From contig NZ_CP040781.1 in NCBI RefSeq assembly GCF_013463155.1, forward strand, positions 1-64,000: a stretch of 64,000 nt of DNA, read 5' to 3'. The notes beneath the pieces were generated by a model. That model was not told where the DNA came from, made no database searches, and saw only the letters and a program-made list of their open reading frames with translations. Below are positions 34,959 to 44,743 of the stretch, piece by piece. Positions within the stretch are counted from its first letter, which is position 1. Each line of letters begins with the position of its first letter. The stretch comes from Staphylococcus sp. 17KM0847 (GTDB taxonomy: Bacteria; Bacillota; Bacilli; Staphylococcales; Staphylococcaceae). The translations under genes were made by a program, and so were the position numbers.

Positions 34959-35577
34959 TTTAATTTTTATATCTTTAATTTTATTAGCAACTACTGTATT
35001 GGGGAACTTGGAACCTAATGCAACTGCTAAAACGAAGGAATATACTGGGGAAGAACTATTTAAAGGAATTATGTTTGGTGTAGGAGGAGCTCAAAAAGAG
35101 ATTCCTGAGATTTGGCCAGAAGAGATTGTTCAAGAGATTGATAATGATGAAGTAAATGAACGTGCCGATATGGTTGTAGAAGAAATTAAAAAACAAGATA
35201 ATCAATATTTTGATAAATTAAAAAATACTATATATTCTAAAGACCATGTTGCGTTTAAAAATCACTTAGAAAATGTAAATCCACTTCTTGAAAATGCCTT
35301 AAAAAAAGTAGATGAAAAATATAACAAGAGTGATGATGACAAAGTATCTGTTAGAGGTGGAACCTTAGCTATTGGTCCTGTCGTATATGTAGGTGCTGCA
35401 TTCACTACAGTAGCAGCTGCTACACATGTTGCAGTAGCTACTGCAGCTAATGTCGCCGCTGCAGCTAACTGGGTTTGGGGACCTAAATCTAAAAGTAGAA
35501 GTGTTGATTCTGAAACTAGTGATGGAGAATTAAATTCTGACGAATTTATTAATATAGTAATTACTGGATACAATTAA
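34936..35577 (+). CDS. sdpC: SdpC family antimicrobial peptide precursor
   Basis: A 213-residue secreted precursor. A signal peptide is clear (MKISKRISLIF..., cleavage probably near TAK at residues 30-32). The pro-region EYTGEELFKGIMFGVG (residues 35-50) matches the SdpC family motif (TFSGEDYFRGLLFGQG in B. subtilis). Residues about 141-182 are an Ala/Val/Gly-rich hydrophobic segment ending NWVWGPKSK, equivalent to the excised SDP toxin, and are followed by a hydrophilic tail. Unlike B. subtilis SDP, the segment has no cysteine, so no disulfide can form. GGAGG precedes the ATG. Confidence 0.85.
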   Translation: MKISKRISLIFISLILLATTVLGNLEPNATAKTKEYTGEELFKGIMFGVGGAQKEIPEIWPEEIVQEIDNDEVNERADMVVEEIKKQDNQYFDKLKNTIYSKDHVAFKNHLENVNPLLENALKKVDEKYNKSDDDKVSVRGGTLAIGPVVYVGAAFTTVAAATHVAVATAANVAAAANWVWGPKSKSRSVDSETSDGELNSDEFINIVITGYN

Positions 35578-35596
35578 ATTTCGGCTGTATGCTTTT

Positions 35597-35633
35597 AACG
35601 GTTGGTGAGTAAAATCATCAATCGTTATTTTTT
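35597..35633 (+). terminator. Terminator of the Sdp-like operon
   Basis: AACGGTTGGTGA (35597-35608) pairs with TCATCAATCGTT (35615-35626) and is followed by ATTTTTTAT. Confidence 0.75.
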
Positions 35634-35708
35634 ATGTTTGAATATAAAAAAGCACAAATATCTTTATAATTATAAGTGACTAAATCATAATTAAAGGAGA
35701 GATACCTG

Positions 35709-35893
35709 TGCCATATTTTTATAATAAAACAAATTGTCTCTGTTTAAAAGTGAATAATATATATTTTACAAATAAAGCACCTAAAGAAATATACTATAAG
35801 TGTATAAAAACGCTATTTTATAGTGCTGTTTTAACCTATGATGCTATTGCCTGTGAATGTTGTGGTGAAACATTCACTGCTAAGACAATGTAA
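35709..35893 (+). CDS. Short hypothetical or truncated gene
   Basis: A GTG at 35709 follows AAAGGAGAGA and opens a 61-codon frame beginning MPYFYNKTNCLCLKVNN. The 3' part (from about 35836) lies over the antisense EamA remnant, so the natural 3' end of this gene was probably deleted. No family recognised; it may not be expressed. Confidence 0.25.
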
Positions 35894-36575
35894 GGTATAA
35901 CAGTTGGAAATGCACCTAAATAAATGACAGATAATATTGATGTCATATTTGCCGTCTGTAATTCATTAAAACTTCCCGGTAAAAATATAAACATAAATAA
36001 TGAGCCTGCAATAATTGTATAGATCGTTAATGGAATAAAACCATACTTCTCTAAATATTTTTTGAAATGCAAAATACACACTTTCGCCAAATGAAGCTAA
36101 TAGGACTAATGCAATACCTATTATAAAGACATTAAGTTTATCTCCATTACCTAGTGAGATTAAGGCCACACCTAAAAATGCAACAAGTGAACCAAGCCAA
36201 GCTAATTTTGAAAATCTTTCTTTTAAAAAATAAGTGGCTAGTAATGTCAAAAAGTGGGTGTTGTTGAAACAATCAAACTTGCTACACCAGCACTTACATA
36301 GTACTCTCCAATACTTAATGCAGTGTGATAAACTGTAAAACCGCAAAAACCTAATAATAAAATAAAAGGTATGTCTTTTATTTGAGGAAGTGGTATTTTT
36401 TTAAAATTCCTATTATGTATAATAGTATCGCAGCTATGATTAATCTTAAAGCAGATAAATGTCCTGCTTTAAAATCATTTAGTGCTATTTTAATTACTGG
36501 AAAAGCTGAAGCCCAAAGGAAAATAGTAATTCCAAATGCAAAGTAAATTGATTTACTATATTTATGATTATTCAT
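35836..36575 (-). pseudogene. EamA/DMT family (RhtA-like) exporter, frameshifted and truncated
   Basis: Three minus-strand pieces join into one EamA permease. 36575-36378 encodes the first helices (FGITIFLWASAFPVIKIAL, FKAGHLSALRLI), 36250-36070 encodes TLLATYFLKERFSKLAWLGS and FLGVALISLG, and 36090-35836 encodes GFIPLTIYTIIAG to YIVLAVNVSPQHS. Frame changes are needed near 36385, 36260 and 36070. The last helix or helices are missing. The start ATG overlaps the stop of the upstream hydroxylase (ATGAATAA), showing they were once translationally coupled. Confidence 0.82.
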
Positions 36576-37236
36576 CAACATCTGCTACAACTGTTTGTTG
36601 GTAGCCAATCAGAATCACTGAACGTACACCAATATTATTACCATTTCCTTTTTCAACTGGACTTACGTAATGACTTACATCGGGATCATAAACACCATAA
36701 GATTCTAAAGGTTGTGTGATTTCAAATACTTCTATTAAATCATTATTGTCGACTTCTTCCGGCTTATTACCAGCTGCCTCTGGAACTGCTATAGCATTTG
36801 TTCCTCCAGTTACATTTGTTCTTTCAATTAAATGTGCAAATGTAAAAGTTTCACCATCTTGATGTAAGTAATCAGGTGATGAAATTGCTTTATCGCCATC
36901 TTTTTCGATATAAAGTTTCACAAAATGGACACCCACATGGATAGGTAAAATCTTGTCTTCTTCATTCCAAAATGTTTCTTTATAATTTGTTATTTCTTAT
37001 ATTTTTTTCTAATGAATGAAATTCTCTATATGTTCCAGGGTGTTCTGGATTAAATTTACCTTGAAAGTACGCTGAATATTCTGCATCAATTTTATTTATT
37101 GTTGGTAGCCAATAAATATCTTCTGTTTCAGGTAAAATAATTGCTCTTGAGTATCTTCTATATCTATTCAAGTTTGGTGCATAATCATCTTCCGGTAAAT
37201 AATTAAAGTTTTCTAATTCTACTCACTATAAAACAT
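36568..37236 (-). pseudogene. 2-oxoglutarate/Fe(II) dioxygenase (amino-acid hydroxylase family PF10014), frameshifted
   Basis: Two minus-strand pieces belong together: 37225-36980 (LNRYRRYSRAIILP, with YSAYFQGKFNPEHPGTYREF following) and 36936-36568 (VGVHFVKLYIEKDG onward). The iron-binding HxD is in YLHQDGETFTFAHL, the GG turn in NVTGGTNAIAVPE, and the distal His and Arg in SHYVSPVEKG and NNIGVRSVILIGY. This is the layout of the isoleucine dioxygenase/BsmA family. A frameshift near 36960 and the lack of a proper start make it inactive. Substrate is unknown. Confidence 0.82.
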
Positions 37237-37328
37237 CTCCTTTAATATTATATTTTCATATTAAGTAATATGATTTATAATGAGTACAACCAATTGTCAG
37301 ATAATTCATCTAACCAATTTTTAAAAGG

Positions 37329-38746
37329 ATGATTTTTATTAAATATAAAGAAATTGCTTCATACATAAGAGATAAAGTGATAGATGGAGATTGGTTTTAT
37401 GGTATGAGAATTCCTTCTCATAGAAAATTAGCTAACCAATTTAATGTCAATAGAGTTACTATTATTAAAAGTATAGAATTATTAGAATCAGAAGGTTTTA
37501 TCTATACAAAAAAAGGAAGCGGAACATACGTAAATGATTATTGTAAATGAGGATTACATTTTAAATAAATGGTCTGAGATGACGGATTGGTCATTTAGAA
37601 TGAGAAATCAGTATACTGTACAACTTATTAACAAAATAGAAACAGATTCAACCTATATACATATAAGTAAAGGAGAGCTAGGTAAAGACTTAATGCCACA
37701 TCTAGAATTAAAAAATGCAATGACTAATGTCTCAAATTATATTGGAGAGTTATCGTTTGGATATAATAATGGGTATGGCTGCTTGAAGTTGAGGGAATTA
37801 ATAGCAGAGCGGTTAAGAAAAGAGGGAATTAGCATTACTAAAGAAAATGTATTAGTAACTTCTGGAGCGCTGCACACTATTCAACTTTTAGTCACCGGAT
37901 TTTTAAGTCAAAATACTGTTATATTTTCTAATACTCTATCTTACATAGATTCTACACGTGTATTTGACTACTTAAATATGAAAAAAGTGAAAATTTCATA
38001 TAATGAATTAAGCGATTTTCAAAATATTATTAATAAGCAATCTAGTAACAAAGAAAAAGCCCTGTATATAGAGCCATCATTCAATAATCCTACTGGTCAA
38101 TCCATATCAGAAAAAAATTAGAGTGGACATGGTTAACTATAGTCGTGTTCATAATATGCTAATTATAGAAGATGATATTTATAGGGATATATGGTTTTAT
38201 GAACAACAGACAAGATCAATTAAGTCGTTAGATACAAATAATAATGTCATACATATAAGTAGCTTTTCGAAATCAATTGCCCTTGCTATTAGAATTGGTT
38301 GGGCTATTGCGTCTGAAAAAGTGATTGAGCAATTAGCTGACATAAGAATGCAAATTGACTATGGTTCAAGTATACTTTCTCAAATGGTGGTTTATGAATT
38401 ATTGAAAAGTGGAGACTACGATAAACATGTGGCTAAACTTAGAAATGTATTAAAAGAAAAACGGGATTATATGTTAAGGATTTTAGATGAAGGATTTTCA
38501 GAAATTGCTGAGTGGGAAATACCTGAAGGTGGTTTTTTCATATGGCTAAACTTCAATGAAAATATAAATGTTAAGAAGCTCTTTTCAGTACTAATTGATA
38601 AAGAAAAAAAATTAATAAACCCCGGCTTTATTTATGGTAGTGAAGAAAATACGATACGCCTCTCGTATGCATATGAAAGTAGAGAGAACATTAAGTATGC
38701 GTTGGAAAAGATATATCAATACGCTTTGTATAAAAATGGAAGATAA
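37329..38746 (+). pseudogene. MocR/GntR-type regulator with aminotransferase domain, two frameshifts
   Basis: 37329-37550 encodes a GntR winged helix (MRIPSHRKLANQFNVNRVTI, GFIYTKKGSGTYV). 37534-38121 and 38123-38746 encode a fold-type I aminotransferase domain, with YNNGYGCLKLRELIAERL, EPSFNNPTGQ, the PLP-lysine segment SSFSKSIALAIRIGW and the late EGGFFIWLNF. Frames shift by one near 37540 and at the A run near 38113, so no full-length MocR protein can form. It is divergent from the hydroxylase and probably once regulated it. Confidence 0.85.
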
Positions 38747-38781
38747 TATATTAGTTGTTTTTGAACAAGGAGAGGGACAAT

Positions 38782-40101
38782 ATGACAAAAAAAGCTTTTA
38801 TTTCTTATTCTAGAACAAATAGAGATCATTTGAATAGAGTTGTGAGAATAGCAGAAAGTTTGAGAGTTGATCATGGAATTGATGTTATTTTAGATGTTTG
38901 GCATTGTACTGAAGGTGATGATTTGAATCACTTTATGGAGTCTATGGTCAATGATGAGACTATTGATTTTGTTATAATATTGAGCGATCTTCAGTACTGT
39001 AATAGAGCAAATGATAGAGAAGGAGGAGTCGGTAAAGAGAGTACAATAATTAGCTCGCAAATTTATGATAAGCAAAGAGATAGTAAGTTTATACCTGTTT
39101 TTTTAGATATTTTAAGTAATGGCAAACCAGCATTGCCAATTTTTTGTAACACTAGATTTGCTATTGATATGACAGATATTGAATTAGATATAGAGAAAAC
39201 AGAAGAAATTGCAAGAAAAGTACATAATAAACCATTGTTTGAGAAACCAAAAATTGGTAAAGTGCCCGACTATAATCAAGATCAAAATGACCTAAAAAAA
39301 GCGATAAAAAAATTAACTTTATCTAAAAATTATAATGAAATGAGAAATTTTGAAGAAGCTTTAGATATTATTTATAAAACTTTAGAAAATATAGAAAATA
39401 GCGTAGAGGAATATAATAAAGAAGATTTAATGACTTTAAAAGAGGTTTTTGATACTTGGAAAGAACTTATTACGTATGCGCTAAACAATGGTAACTTTTA
39501 TTTTAGGGAATTAATCATAGAGCATTATAATAGGTGCTTAAAGCTTACGGAAGAAGAATTTGAAAACCCAATGACCAGGATTTTTAATTATTTTTCATTT
39601 CTTATACTAGTAAGTGAAGCTTTATCATCAGGAGCAAATGAATTTTTGAAAGATTTATTGAATGCTAAATTTTACTTTAGTAGAAGAGAAGCAAATTATT
39701 ATATATTAAGTTTATATCCCCAGGCATTGACAAGGAAATATTCATCTAATACTAATGTCAAAAAAATGTTAGCCGAAATATACTTTGAAGGGAAGGATTT
39801 AAAAAAGGTTCAAGATGCAGATGTAATTTTATATACAGCAAGTCTTATGAAAGAAAATGTTAATAGCATTTATGAAACATGGCATGGAGTTTTGTTGTAT
39901 AGTGAATGGTCAATGTTTGATCAATACAAAATTAATATTTTAATAAATAAATTTCGTAGTAAAAACTATCTAGCTCAATTTGACTTTTTATTTGGAAGTT
40001 CACAAGATGAAGTATTTGAAAACTGTGAAAAAATTAAACCAACACAAGGTATCCCTACTATTCTTAATTTTATCGATAAAGAAGAAATTGGCAGCTATTA
40101 A
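38782..40101 (+). CDS. SEFIR-domain protein, probable anti-phage NAD-depleting effector
   Basis: A 439-residue soluble protein. The N-terminal 150 residues form a SEFIR (TIR-related) domain: KKAFISYSRTNRDHLNRVV, GIDVILDVWHCTEGDDLNHF, FVIILSDLQYC, GGVGKEST and SKFIPVFLD in order. Bacterial SEFIR proteins (bSEFIR) are reported anti-phage factors that deplete NAD. The remaining 290 residues are helix-rich (NFEEALDIIYKTLENIENS), perhaps a TPR-like sensor, and match nothing I recognise. The start ATG at 38782 has AAGGAGAGGG upstream. The frame is intact, unlike its broken neighbours, suggesting selection. Confidence 0.8.
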   Translation: MTKKAFISYSRTNRDHLNRVVRIAESLRVDHGIDVILDVWHCTEGDDLNHFMESMVNDETIDFVIILSDLQYCNRANDREGGVGKESTIISSQIYDKQRDSKFIPVFLDILSNGKPALPIFCNTRFAIDMTDIELDIEKTEEIARKVHNKPLFEKPKIGKVPDYNQDQNDLKKAIKKLTLSKNYNEMRNFEEALDIIYKTLENIENSVEEYNKEDLMTLKEVFDTWKELITYALNNGNFYFRELIIEHYNRCLKLTEEEFENPMTRIFNYFSFLILVSEALSSGANEFLKDLLNAKFYFSRREANYYILSLYPQALTRKYSSNTNVKKMLAEIYFEGKDLKKVQDADVILYTASLMKENVNSIYETWHGVLLYSEWSMFDQYKINILINKFRSKNYLAQFDFLFGSSQDEVFENCEKIKPTQGIPTILNFIDKEEIGSY

Positions 40102-40111
40102 TATAATTATT

Positions 40112-40146
40112 TAGAATGAGCTTAGGTAATGGGCTCATTTTTTTAG
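40112..40146 (+). terminator. Terminator after the SEFIR gene
   Basis: ATGAGCTTA...GGGCTCAT hairpin followed by seven T residues. Confidence 0.7.
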
Positions 40147-40161
40147 TAAAATAACTGACAA

Positions 40162-40178
40162 GGGGAAGCATATCATAA
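40162..40178 (+). repeat. SCC attachment site attR
   Basis: GGGGAAGCATATCATAA, identical to attL at 30873-30889 and here followed by GTGA. It marks the right junction of the island with the chromosome. Confidence 0.9.
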
Positions 40179-40283
40179 GTGAGCATTTTTGATATTCGAA
40201 AAATAATGATTTATAACGCGCACGTCACATAAATACAATGTTATATTATAATTAAATGTAATAGAGACAAAGGTAGGGATATT

Positions 40284-43076
40284 ATGGCATATCAGAGAGA
40301 GTTAGAGCTAGAAGCTGAAATGATGAAACAGTTAAAATCAAATGGTTACGAAACTGTAACGATTAGAAATGAACAACAATTATTAGATAATTTTCGTGCG
40401 ATTCTTAATGAACGTCATGCTGATAAATTTAAAGATCAGCCATTAACGGATAAAGAATTTCAACGCCTATTAACAATGATTAATGGGAAAAGTATTTTTG
40501 AAAGTGCACGTATTTTACGCGATAAATTACCTTTAAAGCGTGATGACGAAACGGAGGAATATATATCATTTTTAGATACAAAAAATTGGTGTAAAAACAA
40601 ATTCCAGATTACAAATCAAGTCTCAGTGAATGATAAGTATCAAGCAAGATACGATGTCACAATTTTAGTCAATGGATTGCCATTAGCTCAAATTGAACTT
40701 AAACGCCGAGGTGTAGATATCAATGAGGCATTTAACCAAGTTATGCGTTATCGAAAGCAAAATTACACAGGACTCTTTCGATACATACAATTATTCGTTA
40801 TAAGTAATGGCATAGAAACACGTTATTTCTCTAATAATGATGGTAACATATTAAAAAGTCATATGTTTTATTGGAGTGATAAAGATAACAATCGTATAAA
40901 TAATTTGAGTGACTTTACTAATACATTTTTAAGACCATGCCAATTGGCTAAAATGATTTCACGCTATATGATAATAAATGAGACAGATCGCATTCTGATG
41001 GCTATGCGTCCTTATCAAGTATATGCTGTTGAAGCATTGGTACGTCAGGCGACCGAGACAAATAATAATGGTTATATTTGGCATACGACCGGAAGTGGTA
41101 AAACATTAACTTCTTTTAAGGCAAGTCAAATATTATCAGAACAAGACGATATTCAAAAAGTGATATTCTTAGTGGATCGTAAGGATTTAGACAGTCAAAC
41201 AGAAGAAGAGTTTAATAAATTTGCTAAAGGTGCAGTAGATAAGACCAACAATACTTCACAACTTGTTAGGCAACTAAATGATAGAAGTCTACCACTTATA
41301 GTGACAACCATACAAAAAATGTCAAAAGCTGTTCAAAGTGGCGATGAAGAATTAGAACAATATAAGACTCAAAAAGTCGCGTTTATTATTGATGAGTGTC
41401 ATCGGAGTCAGTTTGGTGATATGCATCGTCTTGTTCGCCAACATTTCAAAAACGCACAGTACTTTGGTTTTACAGGAACACCTCGTTTTGAAGAAAACAA
41501 AAGCCAAGATGGTAGAAGTACGGCAGATATCTTTGGTAGATGCTTACACACTTATCTCATTAAAAATGCCATTCATGATGGTAATGTATTGGGATTTTCA
41601 GTGGACTATATTAATACAATAAAAGCAGAAAATATTGATCTAGGTTCAGAAGAATTGGTTGAAGGTATCGATAAAGATGAAGTATGGCTTGCAGATGATC
41701 GAGTTAGGCTTATTGCAAGGCATATTATTGACAATCATGATAAATATACAAGAAATAGACAGTATTCAGCGATCTTAACTGTTCAAAGCATTCCAGCACT
41801 TATTAAATTTTATAATGTCTTTAAAGAAATGAATAAAGACTGTGATAAACCGCTTAACGTTGCAGGCGTGTATTCATATTCACCCAACGAAGAAAGTATA
41901 GAAGGTGATGTAAATGAAAAACATTCTAGAGATACGTTAGACGAAATAATGGCAGATTATAATACAACTTTCGGAACTAACTTTTCTACAGATACATTCC
42001 AAGAGTATTTCAATCATATCTCAAAGAATGTTAAAAAAGGTGTTAAAGATAATAAGATTGATGTTTTAATCGTCGTTAATATGTTCTTAACTGGATTTGA
42101 CAGCAAAGTGCTAAACACTTTATATGTAGATAGAAACTTAAAACATCATGACTTAATTCAAGCTTATTCAAGAACGAATCGCGTAGAAAAAGAAACAAAA
42201 CCATTTGGAAAAATTGTTAATTACCGTAATTTGAAGCGCCAAACAGATGAGGCACTAAAGCTTTTCTCTCAAACAGAGGATACAGACCGTATATTAATGA
42301 GAAGTTATGAATCCTATTTATCTGAGTTTGTAGAAGCATTATCTGAATTGAAAGCAATTGCTCAAAATCCAGAGGATATGGATAATGTTTTTGACGAAAA
42401 TAATAAAAAATCATTCGTAGAAGCGTTTCGTCTAGTTGCTAAATTAGTATTGAGATTGAAAGCTTTTGAAGAATTTAACTTTACTAATGAAGATATAGGG
42501 ATGGATGAACAAGAATTTGAAGACTATAAGAGTAAATACTTTGCGATATATGATGAAGTGAAGCAAAAACATCGTGAAACTGAAAAAGTAACGATTTTAA
42601 ACGATATAGACTTTGAAATAGAAATTCTGCGTAATGATTTGATCAATATTTCGTATGTCATGGAACTTGTACGTAAAGTGGATTTAAAAGACAAAGAAGA
42701 GCAACAACGCAATTGTGAACAAATTAGACGTATGTTAGACAACGCAGATGATTCAAGGCTTCGACTTAAACGAGATTTAATACTTCAATTTATAGATGAG
42801 GTAGTGCCTAAGTTATCTGAAGATGACGATATAGATGAAGTTTACCTCACGTTTGAAAATGCAAAAAGAGAAGAAGAGTTTAAAACATTTGCGCAGCAAC
42901 AATCAATTGATGAACATATGCTAAAAGCAATTACTGGAGAGTTTGAATTTAGTGGCATTATTAATCAAGATAAACTAAAAGATATTGTTGGAGACAAGAA
43001 ACTTAGAGAAAAACGACAAACTAAAAAAGCAATTATATCAGTTATTGAAGAAATGACATCAAAATATAGTATGTAG
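40284..43076 (+). CDS. hsdR: Type I restriction endonuclease subunit R
   Basis: The motor and nuclease subunit of a type I restriction-modification complex, 930 residues. The N-terminal PD-(D/E)xK nuclease shows [21 protein letters not shown] (key residues Asp, Glu-Leu-Lys). The SF2 translocase has Walker [18 protein letters not shown] and FGFTGTPRF, and later a YSRTNR motif VI. The C-terminal helical domain should contact HsdM. It has its own promoter region and precedes hsdMS by about 110 bp. It is intact, and lies just outside attR. Confidence 0.95.
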   Translation: MAYQRELELEAEMMKQLKSNGYETVTIRNEQQLLDNFRAILNERHADKFKDQPLTDKEFQRLLTMINGKSIFESARILRDKLPLKRDDETEEYISFLDTKNWCKNKFQITNQVSVNDKYQARYDVTILVNGLPLAQIELKRRGVDINEAFNQVMRYRKQNYTGLFRYIQLFVISNGIETRYFSNNDGNILKSHMFYWSDKDNNRINNLSDFTNTFLRPCQLAKMISRYMIINETDRILMAMRPYQVYAVEALVRQATETNNNGYIWHTTGSGKTLTSFKASQILSEQDDIQKVIFLVDRKDLDSQTEEEFNKFAKGAVDKTNNTSQLVRQLNDRSLPLIVTTIQKMSKAVQSGDEELEQYKTQKVAFIIDECHRSQFGDMHRLVRQHFKNAQYFGFTGTPRFEENKSQDGRSTADIFGRCLHTYLIKNAIHDGNVLGFSVDYINTIKAENIDLGSEELVEGIDKDEVWLADDRVRLIARHIIDNHDKYTRNRQYSAILTVQSIPALIKFYNVFKEMNKDCDKPLNVAGVYSYSPNEESIEGDVNEKHSRDTLDEIMADYNTTFGTNFSTDTFQEYFNHISKNVKKGVKDNKIDVLIVVNMFLTGFDSKVLNTLYVDRNLKHHDLIQAYSRTNRVEKETKPFGKIVNYRNLKRQTDEALKLFSQTEDTDRILMRSYESYLSEFVEALSELKAIAQNPEDMDNVFDENNKKSFVEAFRLVAKLVLRLKAFEEFNFTNEDIGMDEQEFEDYKSKYFAIYDEVKQKHRETEKVTILNDIDFEIEILRNDLINISYVMELVRKVDLKDKEEQQRNCEQIRRMLDNADDSRLRLKRDLILQFIDEVVPKLSEDDDIDEVYLTFENAKREEEFKTFAQQQSIDEHMLKAITGEFEFSGIINQDKLKDIVGDKKLREKRQTKKAIISVIEEMTSKYSM

Positions 43077-43186
43077 ATATTATTCAAAACCTTTGTAATT
43101 GTATATTGCAGAGGTTTTGATATGCTTTTACAAACTCAAATAAGTCATTTAAAACTAAAATGTACCAATCAAAGGAGGAAATAAAA

Positions 43187-44743
43187 ATGTCAATTACAGA
43201 AAAGCAACGCCAACAACAAGCAGAGTTACACAAACGTTTATGGTCTATCGCAAATGATTTAAGAGGTAATATGGATGCGAGTGAATTCCGTAATTATATA
43301 TTAGGGTTAATCTTCTATCGCTTTCTATCAGAAAAAGCAGAATCAGAAGTAGCTGAAGCACTATCTGGTGAAAATATAACTTATGAAGAAGCATGGGAAA
43401 AGGAAGAATACCACGAAGATTTAAAGGAAGAACTTTTAGACAATGTGGGTTATTACATAGAGCCTAAAGATCTTTTTAGTAATATGGTGAAAGAAATTGA
43501 AAACCAAAGATTTGATATTGAACATTTAGCACAGGCAATTAGAAAAGTAGAAACCTCTACACTGGGAGAAGACAGTGAAGACGACTTTATTGGACTATTC
43601 AGTGATATGGATTTAAGTTCTACAAGATTAGGTAATACAGTTAAAGAGCGATCTGCTTTATTGAGTAAAGTAATGGTGAATTTAGAAGATTTACCGTTTC
43701 TACATAGCGATATGGAAATAGATATGTTAGGCGATGCATACGAATTCTTAATTGGACGATTTGCTGCGAACGCTGGGAAGAAAGCAGGAGAATTCTATAC
43801 ACCTCAACAAGTATCCAAAATCTTATCTAAAATTGTGACATTAGGTAAAGATAAACTGAGAAACGTATATGATCCAACATGTGGCTCAGGTTCATTACTC
43901 TTACGTGTAGGTAAAGAAACAACCGTATATCGTTACTATGGTCAAGAAAGAAACAACACAACATATAACTTAGCTAGAATGAACATGTTACTACACGACG
44001 TACGTTATGAAAACTTTGATATTCATAATGGTGATACATTAGAAGCGCCTGCGTTTTTAGAAGAAAAATTTGATGCAGTAGTAGCCAATCCCCCATACAG
44101 TGCCAAATGGAGTGCTGACAGTAAATTTAATGATGACGAAAGATTTAGTAATTATGGTAAACTCGCACCTAAATCAAAAGCAGACTTCGCTTTTATCCAA
44201 CATATGGTGCACTATTTAGATGATGAAGGAACAATGGCGGTAGTCTTACCGCATGGTGTCTTATTCCGTGGTGCAGCAGAAGGTGTTATACGTAAGTACT
44301 TAATCAAAGAAAAGAACTATTTAGACGCAGTAATTGGTTTGCCAGCCAACATCTTCTATGGAACAAGTATCCCAACATGTATTCTAGTATTTAAAAAATG
44401 CCGTAAATTAGATCAAGACGTATTGTTTATAGATGCATCAAATGAATTTGAAAAAGGAAAAAATCAAAATAACTTAACTGACGAACAAGTTGAAAAAATC
44501 ATCAATACTTATTCAAATAGAGAAGTCATAGATAAATATAGTTATACAGCAAGCTTAGAAGAAATCGCAGAAAATGACTATAACCTTAACATTCCAAGAT
44601 ATGTCGATACATTTGAAGAAGAAGAACCCGTAGATTTAAAACAAGTACAAGCAGATTTGAAAACAATAGAAGTAGAAATTAAAGAAGTAGAACAAGAAAT
44701 AGAAGGTTACCTGAAAGAATTAGGAGTGGTAACACATGACTAA
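43187..44743 (+). CDS. hsdM: Type I DNA methyltransferase subunit M
   Basis: N6-adenine methyltransferase subunit, 518 residues. The HsdM N-terminal helical domain starts around LRGNMDASEFRNYILGLIFYR (given by its ends LRGNMDASEF and LGLIFYRFL). The AdoMet motif I is DPTCGSGSLLL and the catalytic motif IV is NPPYS. A C-terminal coiled coil (about residues 480-510) links to HsdS. ATG 43187 follows AAAGGAGG. The stop overlaps hsdS by 8 nt, so stoichiometric translation is expected. Confidence 0.95.
   Translation: MSITEKQRQQQAELHKRLWSIANDLRGNMDASEFRNYILGLIFYRFLSEKAESEVAEALSGENITYEEAWEKEEYHEDLKEELLDNVGYYIEPKDLFSNMVKEIENQRFDIEHLAQAIRKVETSTLGEDSEDDFIGLFSDMDLSSTRLGNTVKERSALLSKVMVNLEDLPFLHSDMEIDMLGDAYEFLIGRFAANAGKKAGEFYTPQQVSKILSKIVTLGKDKLRNVYDPTCGSGSLLLRVGKETTVYRYYGQERNNTTYNLARMNMLLHDVRYENFDIHNGDTLEAPAFLEEKFDAVVANPPYSAKWSADSKFNDDERFSNYGKLAPKSKADFAFIQHMVHYLDDEGTMAVVLPHGVLFRGAAEGVIRKYLIKEKNYLDAVIGLPANIFYGTSIPTCILVFKKCRKLDQDVLFIDASNEFEKGKNQNNLTDEQVEKIINTYSNREVIDKYSYTASLEEIAENDYNLNIPRYVDTFEEEEPVDLKQVQADLKTIEVEIKEVEQEIEGYLKELGVVTHD

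Larger units (their letters stand above)
30890..40178. mobile_element. SCC-like genomic island lacking ccr and mec
   Basis: The roughly 9.3 kb between the two 17-bp att repeats is more AT-rich than the flanking chromosome. It is full of broken genes and carries two transposase remnants, an Sdp-like bacteriocin operon, a decayed amino-acid hydroxylase cassette and a SEFIR protein. I see no serine recombinase (ccrA, ccrB or ccrC), no mec genes and no plasmid replication gene. It is therefore best described as a pseudo-SCC or SCC-derived island that would need ccr supplied in trans to move. Confidence 0.82.

Noticed and set aside
30890..40178. SCCmec
   Set aside because: No mecA/mecC, mecR/mecI or ccr genes are present between the att repeats.
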